In this document: positions 22,029 through 32,989 of the stretch, one piece after another
Position numbering within the stretch: position 1 is the stretch's first letter
Layout of the letters: every line of letters starts with the position of its first letter
Origin: Lepiota brunneoincarnata
Lineage: Eukaryota > Basidiomycota > Agaricomycetes > Agaricales > Agaricaceae
Length of the DNA stretch: 64,000 nucleotides
NCBI GenBank assembly: GCA_023014365.1
Contig: JAEBUN010000025.1
Location: 62,001 to 126,000, forward strand
Direction: 5' to 3'
Notes under the pieces: model-generated
What the model saw: the letters and a program-made list of their open reading frames with translations, nothing else
Databases searched by the model: none
What the model was told of the DNA's origin: nothing
Translations under genes and position numbers: made by a program

Positions 22029-22920
22029 CCAACCTAACCCTGCCACCGATACCGCTGACGACCAACCAGACAGGACCAACAGTCCTTATATCATCCGGCA
22101 TACCTTCCTTCCCTCCAACCAACCCGAGATACGATCCATCCTTTTACACGAAGTTCCCTTTCATATTACCGGAACCCGTCTTAAACGCAGTCCAGCGATG
22201 GTACCCCTGGTCGACACCTGCTGGAAGACATTTACTGCTCTTCTGTATCACAAGCGCCTCGTCCACGACCGAGCAACAGAATTCGAAAAACTATGCGCCA
22301 CTATTCTTTCTAGCGCAACAGAGGAACAGGACCGCAATACCATTTCTGCCATGCTATCAACCGCTCTCACCGAATTCCCATTCGAGAGTCCGATCCCAAG
22401 CCCGAGCAATGGAAGCGGAAGTCAGGACCGCCCTATCCTACCTATCGGGACCACCACCCAACCTTCCAACCCTCCCATGGTGGATACGAGTAACCAACCA
22501 TCAAGTGTTGTACAAGCTATATCTGCTTCTAATGACGCCCCCATCGGGACTACCACCACTCACTTATCCACCACCCGAACTCGCTGCAATTGCTGCCGTC
22601 GATTCGGCCATATCAAAGCAGGATGCCCGCGCTACCAATGTCGATATTGTCGAAAGATTGCCCCAGGCCATTACGAGAAGCACTGCGAGAGAAACCCTTA
22701 CCAGCATCAACCCGCAAGTATGGTACCTGGCCTGTATCGCCGCCCACGAGGAATACCAAGCAGAGCTCGATCCCTCACACGCGAAACCACAAACAACAAT
22801 ATTCGACACATTGTTGCAAGCACCGAGCAGCGCCCCTGCTTCAGCCAGACCCCTCCGCACCCGAATTCAAAATGCCCCCGTCGTCATTCCGACCACCAAC
22901 GCCACCACCACATCTGCTAG
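21910..22920 (+). CDS. Gyp1 ORF3: tandem zinc-knuckle protein after pol
   Basis: ATG at 21910 in a good context (CCACCAATGA), overlapping the end of pol by 119 nt in another frame. 336 residues: a Thr/Asp/Pro-rich N-terminus, a helix-prone middle (VDTCWKTFTALLYHKRLV...), then zinc knuckles CNCCRRFGHIKAGC and CRYCRKIAPGHYEKHC at about residues 225-260. The reading of this frame, not the longer overlapping ORF at 21968-23176, is supported by Gyp2, whose post-pol ORF has the same W-x2-F/Y helix and CxxC...APGHY..C fingers. The C-terminal end may be changed by splicing: the same frame is closed at 22918 and 22939 but reopens at 22942 into the U3 ORF. Probable nucleic-acid-binding accessory protein; no envelope features (no signal peptide or membrane segment). 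Confidence 0.65.
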   Translation: MTQPPNTRATTPDLPEPDNDGRLLIRERIISLANRVTGNSQPNPATDTADDQPDRTNSPYIIRHTFLPSNQPEIRSILLHEVPFHITGTRLKRSPAMVPLVDTCWKTFTALLYHKRLVHDRATEFEKLCATILSSATEEQDRNTISAMLSTALTEFPFESPIPSPSNGSGSQDRPILPIGTTTQPSNPPMVDTSNQPSSVVQAISASNDAPIGTTTTHLSTTRTRCNCCRRFGHIKAGCPRYQCRYCRKIAPGHYEKHCERNPYQHQPASMVPGLYRRPRGIPSRARSLTRETTNNNIRHIVASTEQRPCFSQTPPHPNSKCPRRHSDHQRHHHIC

Positions 22921-22941
22921 CGGAAGCCACCGACTTCCTGA

Positions 22942-23541
22942 ATCGATCCTTCGGCGCACCCTGCCACCATTCACTCCAGAGAACCCATCGTCATCGACCT
23001 CACCCAAGACCCGCCATCCCCAGACCACCAAGCTACCGAAGCGACTCCCCAGAACCCGACCCATACTTCGACTGGGACCCCATCGCCGAATCAAACATTA
23101 CAGGAGAGCCTGTCGGATTATACTGAGGATATGTCTGATGAGGACATCAGACCTTACGAAGGGGATAATGTTATGAACAGTCCAGACCGGGAGGAACAAG
23201 AACTATTGTTCGACTTTACAAGATGGGTACAGGAGACTACAGACCAATTACGGGCACAAGAATACGAAGACGAGGAAGGGGAATATTACACCGCCATGCA
23301 GGACCTGGCGAGAGAAGCAGGAATGGAGATAACCTTGGAGGATATATTGGAATACCCCGAGGACGAGGAAGATAACCATGGATCAACCGACCCAACCTCC
23401 GATACGGATGGAACCACTGAGAGAATGGAGAGCGAGAACGGAGAGGACTCCATGGAGATACAATCGGGAGAAGAAGATTATGAGTCAGAGGAAAGCGATG
23501 GAACATCGCACAGCAGTAGCGAGAGTACTGACTCATTGTAA
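22942..23541 (+). CDS. Gyp1 3' ORF running from the internal region through the PPT into U3
   Basis: Open without a stop from 22942, in the same frame as ORF3. It encodes EPIVIDLTQDPP (a SUMO-interacting-like VIDLT core followed by acidic residues), a Thr/Pro linker, SDYTEDMSDEDIRPYEGDN across the PPT, and then the 122-residue U3 ORF. It has no early ATG (first at 23131), so if translated in full it would need splicing from ORF3. The layout, an accessory ORF crossing into the 3' LTR, recalls MMTV sag and lentiviral nef in position only. Confidence 0.4.
   Translation: MDPSAHPATIHSREPIVIDLTQDPPSPDHQATEATPQNPTHTSTGTPSPNQTLQESLSDYTEDMSDEDIRPYEGDNVMNSPDREEQELLFDFTRWVQETTDQLRAQEYEDEEGEYYTAMQDLAREAGMEITLEDILEYPEDEEDNHGSTDPTSDTDGTTERMESENGEDSMEIQSGEEDYESEESDGTSHSSSESTDSL
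23153..23168 (+). promoter_or_regulatory. Gyp1 3' polypurine tract
   Basis: CGAAGGGGATAA abuts the 3' LTR, the plus-strand primer position. Confidence 0.8.
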
Positions 23542-23866
23542 TATAAATAACACTAGGATGCCATCAGCCAGGATGTGCATCATGGTCAGGACTGCGCACG
23601 ACCAGTAGAACAGCCAAGTAACCTATAACGAGTATATAGCACCTCATAGGTATATAAGGCCTGTACAAGTAGAGATTAAAGCCTTAAGCTTTAATCTTGT
23701 TAACAGCGGTCGTTTACCTCTCTGCCTTAACTTGGCGTCTTCCCTCGTTATCTCATTGAGCGCGATCCACTAAGCTCTATAAGGCCAACCGTCTCGGACA
23801 CCTTGTAGAGTGATTGAAGGCCGTCTCCAGTTATCCTCGGATACAGAAGGAGCACGGATCATAACA
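23169..23866 (+). repeat. 3' LTR of Gyp1
   Basis: 698 bp, identical by eye to 15623-16320, which indicates a very recent insertion. Followed by the CCTTT duplication. Confidence 0.97.
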
Positions 23867-23871
23867 CCTTT

Positions 23872-25323
23872 AGCAATAATGCTCCCAGATGGGATGCATC
23901 AAAACCACAGACATTGAGAAATTATCTCTGGACGCTTGAATGGCTCTTCACGATAACGAAGACGACGGACAATGCAGAAAGGATAAATTGGGCAGTGTCA
24001 TATGTGGACCAGGATATCCGTGAAGAGTGGATGAGTTTTGCAGAGTTCCCAGCAGGAAGCTGGACAGGCTTCGTAGAGAGATTGAAGAAAGAGTATCCCA
24101 AGACTGTGGCAGCCAAGCAGGGCTCAGTGCGACGATTGAGGGAACTCTGCACAGAGAGTAGAGGCATTGCGATGAATGAGGAGCATAAAGTCTTGGACTT
24201 TAAAAGGCGATTCATTCTCAAAGCAGAGAAGTGTCTGAAGTCGCCGGCGGTAGTCTCGAACCAAGAACTAGTCGAGTTATTTACGAGCGCACTGGACTCG
24301 GTGTTCCAGGATGTACTCAATGCAAGATTAGCGATCACCGGGGCGCGTAGAACCACGAGCGACAGGTCAGCACTAACTGCGAAGGATTTACGCGAAGAGG
24401 ACCCCTATGATTGGAGGATCGTTGTGGATAAAGCCATCGAAATTTCGATTGGCAAAACACTTATGCGATCCCTTCATCAGGATTCAAGGCCGGTGAACTC
24501 GGCATCAATGAGCCATCCACCTGCGACGTCCGGAACAGGGACTTATGACCCTGTAGTAAAGCGAGAGCTGCAAAGCTTAAAACAGAAGTTTCAGGATGAA
24601 GTCTCGCAGATGGCAGGCGGTCTCGCTGAGCTTAAGGACCTCATGAATATCCAGGGGCATACCTTAAAATCATATTTAGAGAGCTTGGCGAAAGACGGAC
24701 ATAATCATGCCGGTTATAACCACACTCAGAGGAATACCAGAAGTGGGTCGGCAGGGTTGCTTTCCGACCGCAAGTGTTTCTACTGCTGGTTATTAGGGCA
24801 TAGTTGGTTATTCTGCCCGGACATGGAGGCGGATAAGCAAGCTGGCCGAATTAGAGTCGAAGGGAACAAAATATATATGGGAGATGGCTCGAGTATCCCT
24901 CGAGGAGAAGGGCCTATTAAAGAGAAAGTGGCAAAGTACTATGCGACAAAGGGACAACTCTTCGTTCAGATACCAGAACTGCCAGAGGTTGAGCCTGAGT
25001 TACCGCAAGTGCCAACGTCAGCAGTGTTTGCACAGAGAGCATTCCCGAGGTCAGAAAACCAAAGGTCACCAGCGGAAGAAGAAGTCCGCCGTCTGAAGCA
25101 ACGCATGGAAATGTTGGAGACAGTTGCCATCCACGCCGGGAGTGCTCCAAAGGTTAAGCTTATGACCAGAAAGGATGATAATGTCGAGATACAGTCTTTG
25201 GCCGAGCAATTGGCCCAGATACAGGCTAAGCTTAGTGGTTTGACGGATGGTACGCCCTCGGCAAGCCAGTATTTGGACACCAGGAGTGGCATGAAGACTT
25301 GGAACTCGGAGTCAGGTTTCTAA
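23872..25323 (+). pseudogene. Giant-L copy 3 gag, main part
   Basis: Continues the frame broken at 15622 (SNNAPRWDASKPQTLRNYL). Contains the gag core (EEWMSFAEFPAGSWTGF, KVLDFKRRFILKAEKC), a charged coiled-coil-like stretch (KRELQSLKQKFQDEVSQM, about 24560) and a zinc knuckle CFYCWLLGHSWLFC, in which a Trp sits where many relatives have Gly, followed by ADKQAGRIRVEGNKIYM. It ends with TAA at 25321; the following part is in another frame, so a frameshift site or a mutation lies near 25300-25323. Confidence 0.88.
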
Positions 25324-26432
25324 AGGGTTCGAGGAAGGAGCTGGCTCTGAAGAAGAAGGTCGCCTTCGCCAGAGGACAGACTCCTGAGGACGCGTCGGAT
25401 TCCGAGCGATCAGAAGAATCAGAAAATGAGGAAATAGGGCAGACAACGGAGAAACCAATGCGTGCCGCAGCAGGAGAATTACCATATAGAAATGTGAAAC
25501 CACTGCGCCCGGTCGTTGAGGTACCACCACTGCCTGTCAGAAGGATGGAATCATCCAAGAAGGAGCCTGCGTATAAGCACCAGGCCCCTATAGAGAGGAA
25601 TGTCAATGTTGAGGAAGTACTCAGCAGGGTATTGAAGCGAGAAGCCTCAGTATCGCATGGAGAACTCTTGGCATTGTCACCGATATACAGGAATGCTTAT
25701 AGAGAGTGCATTATGAGAAAACGGGTACCCACGAGTCAAAGCTTAATAGCAGGAGTAGGGCCCGGGGACGATGATACAGAAGATATAGAGATTAATAGTG
25801 GGCCAGTACAAGTCATGATAACGGAGTTGGCAGACAGCTCTCGGAAGTATGATACGGTGCTCCGAGAAGGCTCGGCAACCCAAGCCTGGGTAGCTCAGGA
25901 TCCAATTATGCAGTACTTGGAGTCACTGCCCTGAAGAGACAGGGGACGGCAAGTGTTTATTGCGAAAGAATGCGAGCCGTTGAGAGTAGTGCCAACTCTG
26001 ATAAATGGGATTCGGCAGGAAGAGGCCTTGCTAGATAGCGGGTCACAGATCGTCTCCATGAGTCAGGAAGCGGCGATTGCATGTCAAGTTTCTTGGGACC
26101 CAGATACTACGATAAATTTGCAGAGTGCGAATGGGCAGGTTGAAAAGACTTGTGGATTGGCAAAGAACGTAGGCTTTACCTGCGGGGGAGTCACAATCTA
26201 TTTGCAAGTTCACATCGTTCATAGCCCCGCGTATCGAGTACTCCTGGGACGACCCTTTGATGTAATGACGGCTAGCGAAGTCAGGAATAGCGCCAGTGGC
26301 GAGCAAACCTTGGTTATTACGGACCCAAATACCAGAGAAAGGGCTGTGTTACCAACTTATGCTCGAGGAGAGTGTAATCCTCCTAAGCTTAGGGAAAACA
26401 GTCAAAATTTTCAAGAAACCTCGATGAGTTGA
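25299..26432 (+). pseudogene. Giant-L copy 3 gag C-terminus and aspartic protease
   Basis: One frame, interrupted by TGA at 25932. The first part (AYKHQAPIERNVNVEEVLSR...) matches my memory of the domain that precedes protease in mushroom gypsy polyproteins. The second part has the protease active site ALLDSGSQIVSMS (about 26030) and the flap/closing motif VLLGRPFDV (about 26240). There is no ATG near the protease, so it is made as part of a polyprotein. Confidence 0.85.
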
Positions 26433-29400
26433 CTGAGGGACAAGGAGAGGTGGCTTGTATAATAGACTATGATAATGAGAAGGGCCCTGTCGTCGCACAA
26501 ACACTAAGCTTAGCAAAAGGAAGCTTCTCAGAGGCCGAGCTACAGCTAATATTCATTGACCGAGTTATACGCAATAAGGACTGCCCACAGGAAGATAAAG
26601 CAACGGCGTTATTGTGCCTAGGACGCATAGCCAACGCGCAGGGCACAGAGGACCAGGGAATAACTGTCTTCGAAACAGAAGAAGATGACGAAGATACGGT
26701 ACAATGCCTGGCTGGGAAGAAATATAAACCAGTAGCCTTAAAAGTGAGGCCAGTGTTGGGTGATCTACCGGAGAGATTCAGGATAAAATGAGAAATAAAA
26801 GGGGACCCACTGGCAGAAATGCCTGAGCTTAGCGTGCATCCTCCAGAGTTTGTCCCGACAGGCAGATATATGGAGGAGCGTAAGCTTAAGCTGGACGAAG
26901 CCCATGCAGGGAATTTCTTGTGGCCAGAGGAAAGAAAGCTGATGCACCACATCATGATGCTTCAAGAAAAGGCATTCGCCTGGACAGATGAGGAAAAGGG
27001 ATGTTTTAGGGAAGATTTCTTCCCGCCGATCGAGATACCGATGGTAGAACATACTCCATGGGTTGAGAAACCCATTCCGATTCCACCAGCGATCTATGAT
27101 GAAGTTTGTGCCATTATAAAGAGAAAGATTAGTGCTGGTGTATACGAGCTGTCGAACTCATCCTATAGATCCAGATGGTTCTGTGTGGTGAAGAAAGATG
27201 GGAAAAGTTTGAGACTGGTACACAGCTTGGAACCGCTGAACAAAGTGACGATAGCGCATTCAGGACTGCCGCCAGCAATGGAAGATTTGGCAATGCACTT
27301 CGCAGGCAGAGCTTGCGGAGGCATTCTGGATCTATATGTTGGCTATGACGAATGACTGTTAGCTGAGTCATCTCGGGACTTAACAACGTTCCAGACGCCT
27401 TTTGGAGCGCTACGCTTAGTGACGTTACCCATGGGATGGACCAATTCAGTGCCTATATTTCATGAGGATGTAACAGCGATCCTGGCCAGTGAGATACCAG
27501 AATACACGATGCCGTACATAGATGATGTACCTATCAGAGGACCCAAAACTAGATATGAGTTGCCAGATGGCATGGAAGAGACGCTGAAAGAAAACCCAGG
27601 GATCCGACGATTTGTATGGGAACACATGCAGATGGTCAATAGGATTCTACAGAGGATGAAATATGTAGGAGGAACCTTCTCTGGGCCCAAGACGACTATC
27701 TGCGCTGATGAAATCACCATAGTGGGTTTTGAATGCTCTTATAAAGGACGGTTGCCTGCCACAGACACCATTGGGAAGATATTAAGATGGGGGGATTGTG
27801 AGAATGTCTCCGAGCTAAGGGGTTTTCTAGGAACAGCTACGCGCTGCAGGAATCATATCCCGAAGTTCATAGCCATTGCTGCACCTCTATACGAAAAGCT
27901 TAAGAAAGGGCAAGAGTTTGAATGGGGAGAAAATGAATGGAAAGCACAGCAGGAGCTGAAAGATGCGATTCAATGCTGTTTCCCGACCAGGAACCCCGAA
28001 TTCCCGAGTAAACAACCCATAGTAGTAGCCGTGGATACCTCATGGAGGGCGGTGGGATACTACATATATCAGCGAGATGGAGAAGACGCTAAGCTTATAC
28101 ATTATGCGAAGTTTGGGTCAATATTATTGGACGAGAGACAGCAGAGGTATTCTCAGCCCAAGCGAGAGCTATGCGGCTTAAGAATGGTGCTGGAACAGGA
28201 GAAATATTTGTTGTGGGGATCGAGAAATCTAGTAGTGGAAACAGACGCGAAGTTTCTCTTTGGGATGTTAAACAACCCAGGAAAACTCCCAAACGCTACT
28301 GTAAACCGTTGGGTAGACTTCATTAGATCGTTCCACTTCACGCTAGTACACAAAGAAGGAAAGACATTTGGGCCGGATGGACTGTCCAGACGACGTTACT
28401 ATCCCGGTGATGAGACAGCCCGTCGTTTTGACGACAGATCCGAGGACGAGGGAGAGGAGTTCTAGTTGATCAAAGAAGATCCGGGGGCTGCAGATCCGTT
28501 ACCCTTGGAAGCCTTCTGTGATGAGATCGACAGTCGCTCTGGCTTCTACCAGGGTCTGGCGCGTGATGTGTATGATTTTGAGTATGAGCTGGATCAAGCT
28601 CGGGAAGAGTACTTGGATGAACAACAGGCTAAGCTTAGGGTTATAGAAGACCCAGCCTGTCCAGAAAACCATCGACAAGTACTAAGCTTAATGACGGATG
28701 TCAGGCTAGTGCCAGATTTCGAAGAGGAAAAGTCGACCGAGATAGAGGAAGCATATGATGAGTCGCGCAGGACAGATACAGCGCAAATACAGGACAAAAG
28801 AATACCCAAAGTCAGGGAATACCTGAAAACAGGGGGCAGTAGCGCAGCTGAAGGCTTGGATGAGCCGGATCTGCGTAAGCTTAAGCATATGGTGGAGCAT
28901 TTCTTCTTGGACGAAGAGGGGAGACTGTATAGGATGAGCCCTAGCGGTCAGCATCAGCTAGTAGTGGATAAGGAGCAACGTATGTATATGTTGCGAGCCA
29001 GCCACGACTTCCTAGGACACAGGGGAATATACGCAACCACTAAGCTTATAACGCAGAGGTTCTGGTGGCCGGAAGTTGAAGGAGACGTAGCTTGGTATGT
29101 GCAATTGTGCCATCTATGCCAGCAACGACAAAAGGCGATCATCGAGACGCTGCCAATAGTAACGCCCACGCCGTCGATATTCCAAGTGCTACATGTGGAC
29201 ACACTACATATGACGCCAAGTTCTAATGGGTGTAGTTATATTGTGCATGGAAGGTGTGCACTGTCATCCTGGATGGAGGCAAAAGCTTTGAGAAAAGAGA
29301 ATGCTAGTTCGATTGCACAGTGGTTATTTGAAGATATCATTTGCTGATGGGGCTGTATAGTGAAGATTGTCACGGACAATGGTTCTCCATTTAAGAAAGC

Positions 29401-30178
29401 TGTTCGATGGCTGGAAGAAAAATATGGGATAAAAGGAGTAACGATATCTCCTTACAATTCCAAAGCGAACGGGATTATTGAAAGAGCCCACTGGGATGTG
29501 CAGCAAATGTTGTACAAAGCTACAGATGGAGATGTCAAAAAGTGGTATTGGCACCTACCGCACGTTATGTGGGCAGATCGGATAACCATTAGAAAAGGAA
29601 TGGGGTGTTCCCCGTACTTTCTGGTAACCGGAGCGCACCCGATGCTACCTCTGGATGTCAAAGAGGCCACTTGGCTAGTACAACTACCAAATAAGTACTT
29701 AACCACGGCCGAGTTGATAGGATACCGAGCTCAGGCTTTGGCAAAACATGTTCGGCATGTTGAGGAGGTGCATCAGCGTGTTTCGGACACTAAGCTTAGC
29801 AAGGCTTGGGAGATGGAACGACAAGCAGCGCATAAGATAAAAGATTATCGCTTCGGCCCGGGAGATTTAGTATTAGTGAGAAACACAGCTATAGAGAGCT
29901 CAGCAGACAGGAAGATGAAACCCAGGTATCTAGGACCCATGGTGGTCATATCTAGATCGAAGGGAGGATCATATATCCTGGCAGAGTTGGATGGCTCTGT
30001 ATGGCAGAATAAAGTGGCGGCGTTCAGAGTAATTCCCTACTTAGCCAGAAAACACATGCTGTTGCCGCTGGAGTTACAAGAGTTGTTAGATCTGTCGCCA
30101 GAGGGACTGAAGACCCTGGAGGAGACTACTGAGGATGAGCCTAGTGACAGATGGGAGCCAGAAGAGTTGGAGGGATAG
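26429..30178 (+). pseudogene. Giant-L copy 3 pol: RT, RNase H, integrase
   Basis: A single frame from 26429 to 30178 with four stops: TGA 26789, TGA 27353, TAG 28463, TGA 29345. RT: WFCVVKKDGKSLRLVHS, DLYVGYDE, PYIDD at about 27510 (Ile in place of the Met of YMDD). RNase H: VAVDTSW, KRELCGLRM, ETDAKFLFGM, PDGLSRR. Integrase: HHCC at about 29005-29130 (HDFLGHRG to CHLCQQ), triad in [30 protein letters not shown], then an SH3-like C-terminus ([23 protein letters not shown]). No chromodomain, unlike Gyp1. It belongs to a different gypsy lineage from Gyp1-3. It carries 11 TAAGCTTA sites, commonly spanning Lys-Leu codons. Confidence 0.92.
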
Positions 30179-30254
30179 AAAAAACCTGATATTGTGGACA
30201 GAACTATCTACTTATCGAAGGAAAACTATCCTGGGGACTGTAAAAGCGTTAAGC

Positions 30255-32303
30255 TTAAGCGGGGGAGGGCTTGTTCACGTCGGAAAGGTTGCGCAAAAGA
30301 CTTTTGAGACGGATGCGCTCTTGAATAAGGAATTGGAACCTCTTTAAGTTAGCTTCGAGCAAGGGAATAGCCTCGATGAAGTCCCGGCTGAGCGAATTGA
30401 GGTCGCATTTGACAGACCGAGCATCGTCACTGCGAGATTCAGACTCGTACTCGTCGCAAGAGTAAGACAGGAGGTTTTGGAGTTCCTGGAGCAAACGAGC
30501 TGCCTGGAACAAGTGTCAGAACCACTAAGCTTAGCAAACAGAAGTGAGAAATTGCCCACCGGATAAGCCTGCGAAGGTGCGCTCATCGGAAGCAGACTCG
30601 GTACAGGCACGCTTGGCAGTATTGGCGCTGGCTTTGGCTAGAACCTGTTCAGCCCGGACATAACAGCAGTGTTTAGTGTTCATATTGGGAACTTGACAAT
30701 AGGAAAGAAGACGGACGGTGCCTTTAGACAATGAGGACTTTTTGACGGTCTCCTAAAGAGGGAGGAAGTCAGAATCAGTGGTTGGGGGAGTGTTATGAAC
30801 AGTCCAGACCGGGAGGAACAAGAATTATTGTTCGACTTTACAAGATGGGTACAGGAGACTACAGACCAACTACGGGCACAAGAATACGAAGACGAGGAAG
30901 GGGAATATTATACCGCCATGCAGGACCTGGCAAGAGAAGCAGGAATGGAGATAACCTTGGAGGATATATTGGAATACCCCGAGGACGAGGAAGATAACCA
31001 TGGATCAACCGACCCAACCTCCGATACGGATGGAAGCACTGAGAGAATGGAGAGCGAGAACGAAGAAGACTCCATGGAGATACAATTGGGAGAAGGAGAT
31101 TATGAGTCAGAGGAAAGCGATGGAACATCGCACAGCAGTAGCGAGAGTACTGACTCATTGTAATATAAATAACGCTAGGATGCCATCAGCCAGGATGTGC
31201 ATCATGGTCAGGACTGCGCACGACCAGTAGAACAGCCAAGTAACCTATAACGAGTATATAGCACCTCATAGGTATATAAGGCCTGTACAAGTAGAGATTA
31301 AAGCCTCAAGCTTTAATCTTGTTAACAGCGGTCGTTTACCTCTCTGCCTTAACTTGGCGTCTTCCCTCGTTATCTCATTGAGCGCGATCCACTAAGCTCT
31401 ATAAGGCCAACCGTCTCGGACACCTTGTAGAGTGATTGAAGGCCGTCTCCAGTTATCCTCGGATACAGAAGGAGCACGGATCATAACAGGGAGTGGAGCT
31501 GGCGCACCACGTCGGAGGTAGACAAACGACGCTTGCGATAAGGCGAGACTACATGAACCTCTTCGACGATAGCTTGAGAGACCTCCTCATCGACCATCAT
31601 GTCCTGGAGGCGAGCGATTATCTCAGCCAATGTAATAGGTTGAGAAGCAGCTATATTACCGTGTCAGCACCGGTTGCTCGGGAGTTGGATGCACTGGTCA
31701 TACTCTCAGCAAGCTCGGTATCGGTGTCTACCACAACAGCAGCAGAGACAGGGGCCTTGCGACCTTTGCGAGGCTAAGCTTATACATGAGGAGACGATTG
31801 GAGCCAAAAGAACGCTAAGCTTACGCGTTTGGGGACAGTAGAGCCTTCGGCAACGTTGGAGGAAGTAGAGCCAGTCGTGGACGATGGGTTCTGAGCCTCT
31901 TCGGTCCTGGATTTGTGGGATTCTTCAGAACGAACGCGATTAATGTGGCTACAGCATTCAGAGAGCGCCTTATAGATCGCGGGCATCTCATAAGATGAAT
32001 GGTAGTTGTTTTGGTAAATTTCGTAGAGCTTGCGGATACGGAAGACGTAGTCCTGGTTGACATGAAGCTTGATAGCCTCATTATCCTCTGATAACGCTTC
32101 AATATAAGCAGACTAGAAATGATTGAGAAATGGCAAGAGAAGCATGGAAAGAGTAGACATACCCCAGGGGCGTCGAACGCAAGGAGAGCCTTCTCGATGA
32201 GGGAACGAGCGACTTGGCCGTTTTGCAGGTGCTGAAGACGACCTTTGGCGTTGCTGATGAGATCGTCGAGCTCGACCTGGAGATGGGGGATAGAAGAAGC
32301 CAT
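30255..32303 (-). pseudogene. Giant-L antisense gene A2, copy 3 (split by solo LTR)
   Basis: ATG at 32303 (MASSIPHLQVELDDLISNAKGRLQ), stop at 30255, only 77 bp from the pol stop, so A2 and pol are convergent. Apparent exons: N-terminal helical region; SAYIEALSEDNEAIKLH...FRIRKLYEIYQNNY; a Ser/Thr-rich part; LAEIIARLQDMM-like helix (best seen in copy 1); a C-terminal coiled-coil-like region (LLQELQNLLSYSCDEYE...NLKRFQFLIQERIRLKSLLRNL). Introns are bounded by GT-AG, several using the TAAGCTTA sequence. The Gyp1-family LTR at 30791-31488 lies in what looks like an intron. Function unknown. Confidence 0.5.
30791..31488 (+). mobile_element. Solo LTR of the Gyp1 family
   Basis: 698 bp, TG..CA, target duplication GGGAG (30786-30790, 31489-31493). 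The empty site is present in copy 1 at about 286-296. It differs from the Gyp1 LTRs at a modest number of positions. The U3 ORF is intact (30795-31163). It arose by LTR-LTR recombination of a second Gyp1-family insertion. Confidence 0.96.
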
Positions 32304-32989
32304 TTTCTTGCGAAGGGTGTCTGCTAGAATGAGGCGTCGCTCCCTCGCTTTTATAAGAAAAGGCTGTAGGCAGTGATGACGAATCATAACGAGTGGATGA
32401 AGAGCACCCTCCACCCTAAGCTTATGACCTGAGGGGCCTAGGAAACCTGTAATCTTGAGTAGCCAGCCTTCGACAGACTTGCTGAACCACAGTTGCCTTA
32501 TTAGGTAACATGTCGCCAGGGTCTCGCGGTTATCAGTGTGCACAGGGATTCTGATGGAACGGTGAGGGCACCGATTTCAATTTGGCTAGGGGGAGATGGG
32601 CCCCAAGTGGCGCAAGTGGCGCTTTAGTTTTGTTTGATGCGACCTTTTTCGCGGCGAACACCATGTACAGGCTAGTTCGGGTCCGGGCTTGTAAGAAAAC
32701 CAGAACGGATGACCGGGTCACTACGCGTTGCGGGTCACGGTGCGCTGAGATGTCAATAAACATCACTGATAAATCAGAGAGGCATATAATGAGTATATAA
32801 GTGACTGGCAACCTAAACTAGCTTAGGAGTCTCCCAGGAGGTCTTTAGCTTAGCTTTAGGAGATGACAAGAAAGTCAGAAACAGTTTAGCTTAACTCAGT
32901 AGGAGACAAGGAACAACAAGATGATGATTGGGATGTATATACATGACAAGATTATATACTACATCCAAGAAGTAAACTAGGCGCAGAGA
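32304..32989. other. Spacer between antisense genes A2 and A1, copy 3
   Basis: Counterpart of 1112-1796, with the purine tract at about 32588-32600. Around 32605-32720 it differs from copy 1 by several indels. No ORF supported. Confidence 0.5.

Larger units (their letters stand above)
15623..23866 (+). mobile_element. Gyp1: complete, young Ty3/gypsy chromovirus
   Basis: 8244 bp with two 698-bp LTRs (15623-16320, 23169-23866) that look identical by eye, and a perfect duplication CCTTT (15618-15622, 23867-23871). The empty site is visible in Giant-L copy 2 near 6675. Gag, Pol and ORF3 are open, CpG dinucleotides are plentiful and no stops interrupt the domains, so it may be recent and possibly competent. 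It has self-priming signals, a PPT directly before the 3' LTR and a copy of that PPT inside integrase. Codon usage and CpG content contrast sharply with Gyp2 and Gyp3. Confidence 0.97.

Noticed and set aside
21910..22920. Envelope gene in Gyp1
   Set aside because: The position fits, but there is no signal peptide, membrane segment or cleavage site; the protein is of zinc-knuckle type.
21968..23176. 402-codon ORF overlapping Gyp1 ORF3, longer than ORF3 itself
   Set aside because: No zinc-finger or other domain, and the homologous region of Gyp2 is conserved in the other frame. I treat it as a shadow.
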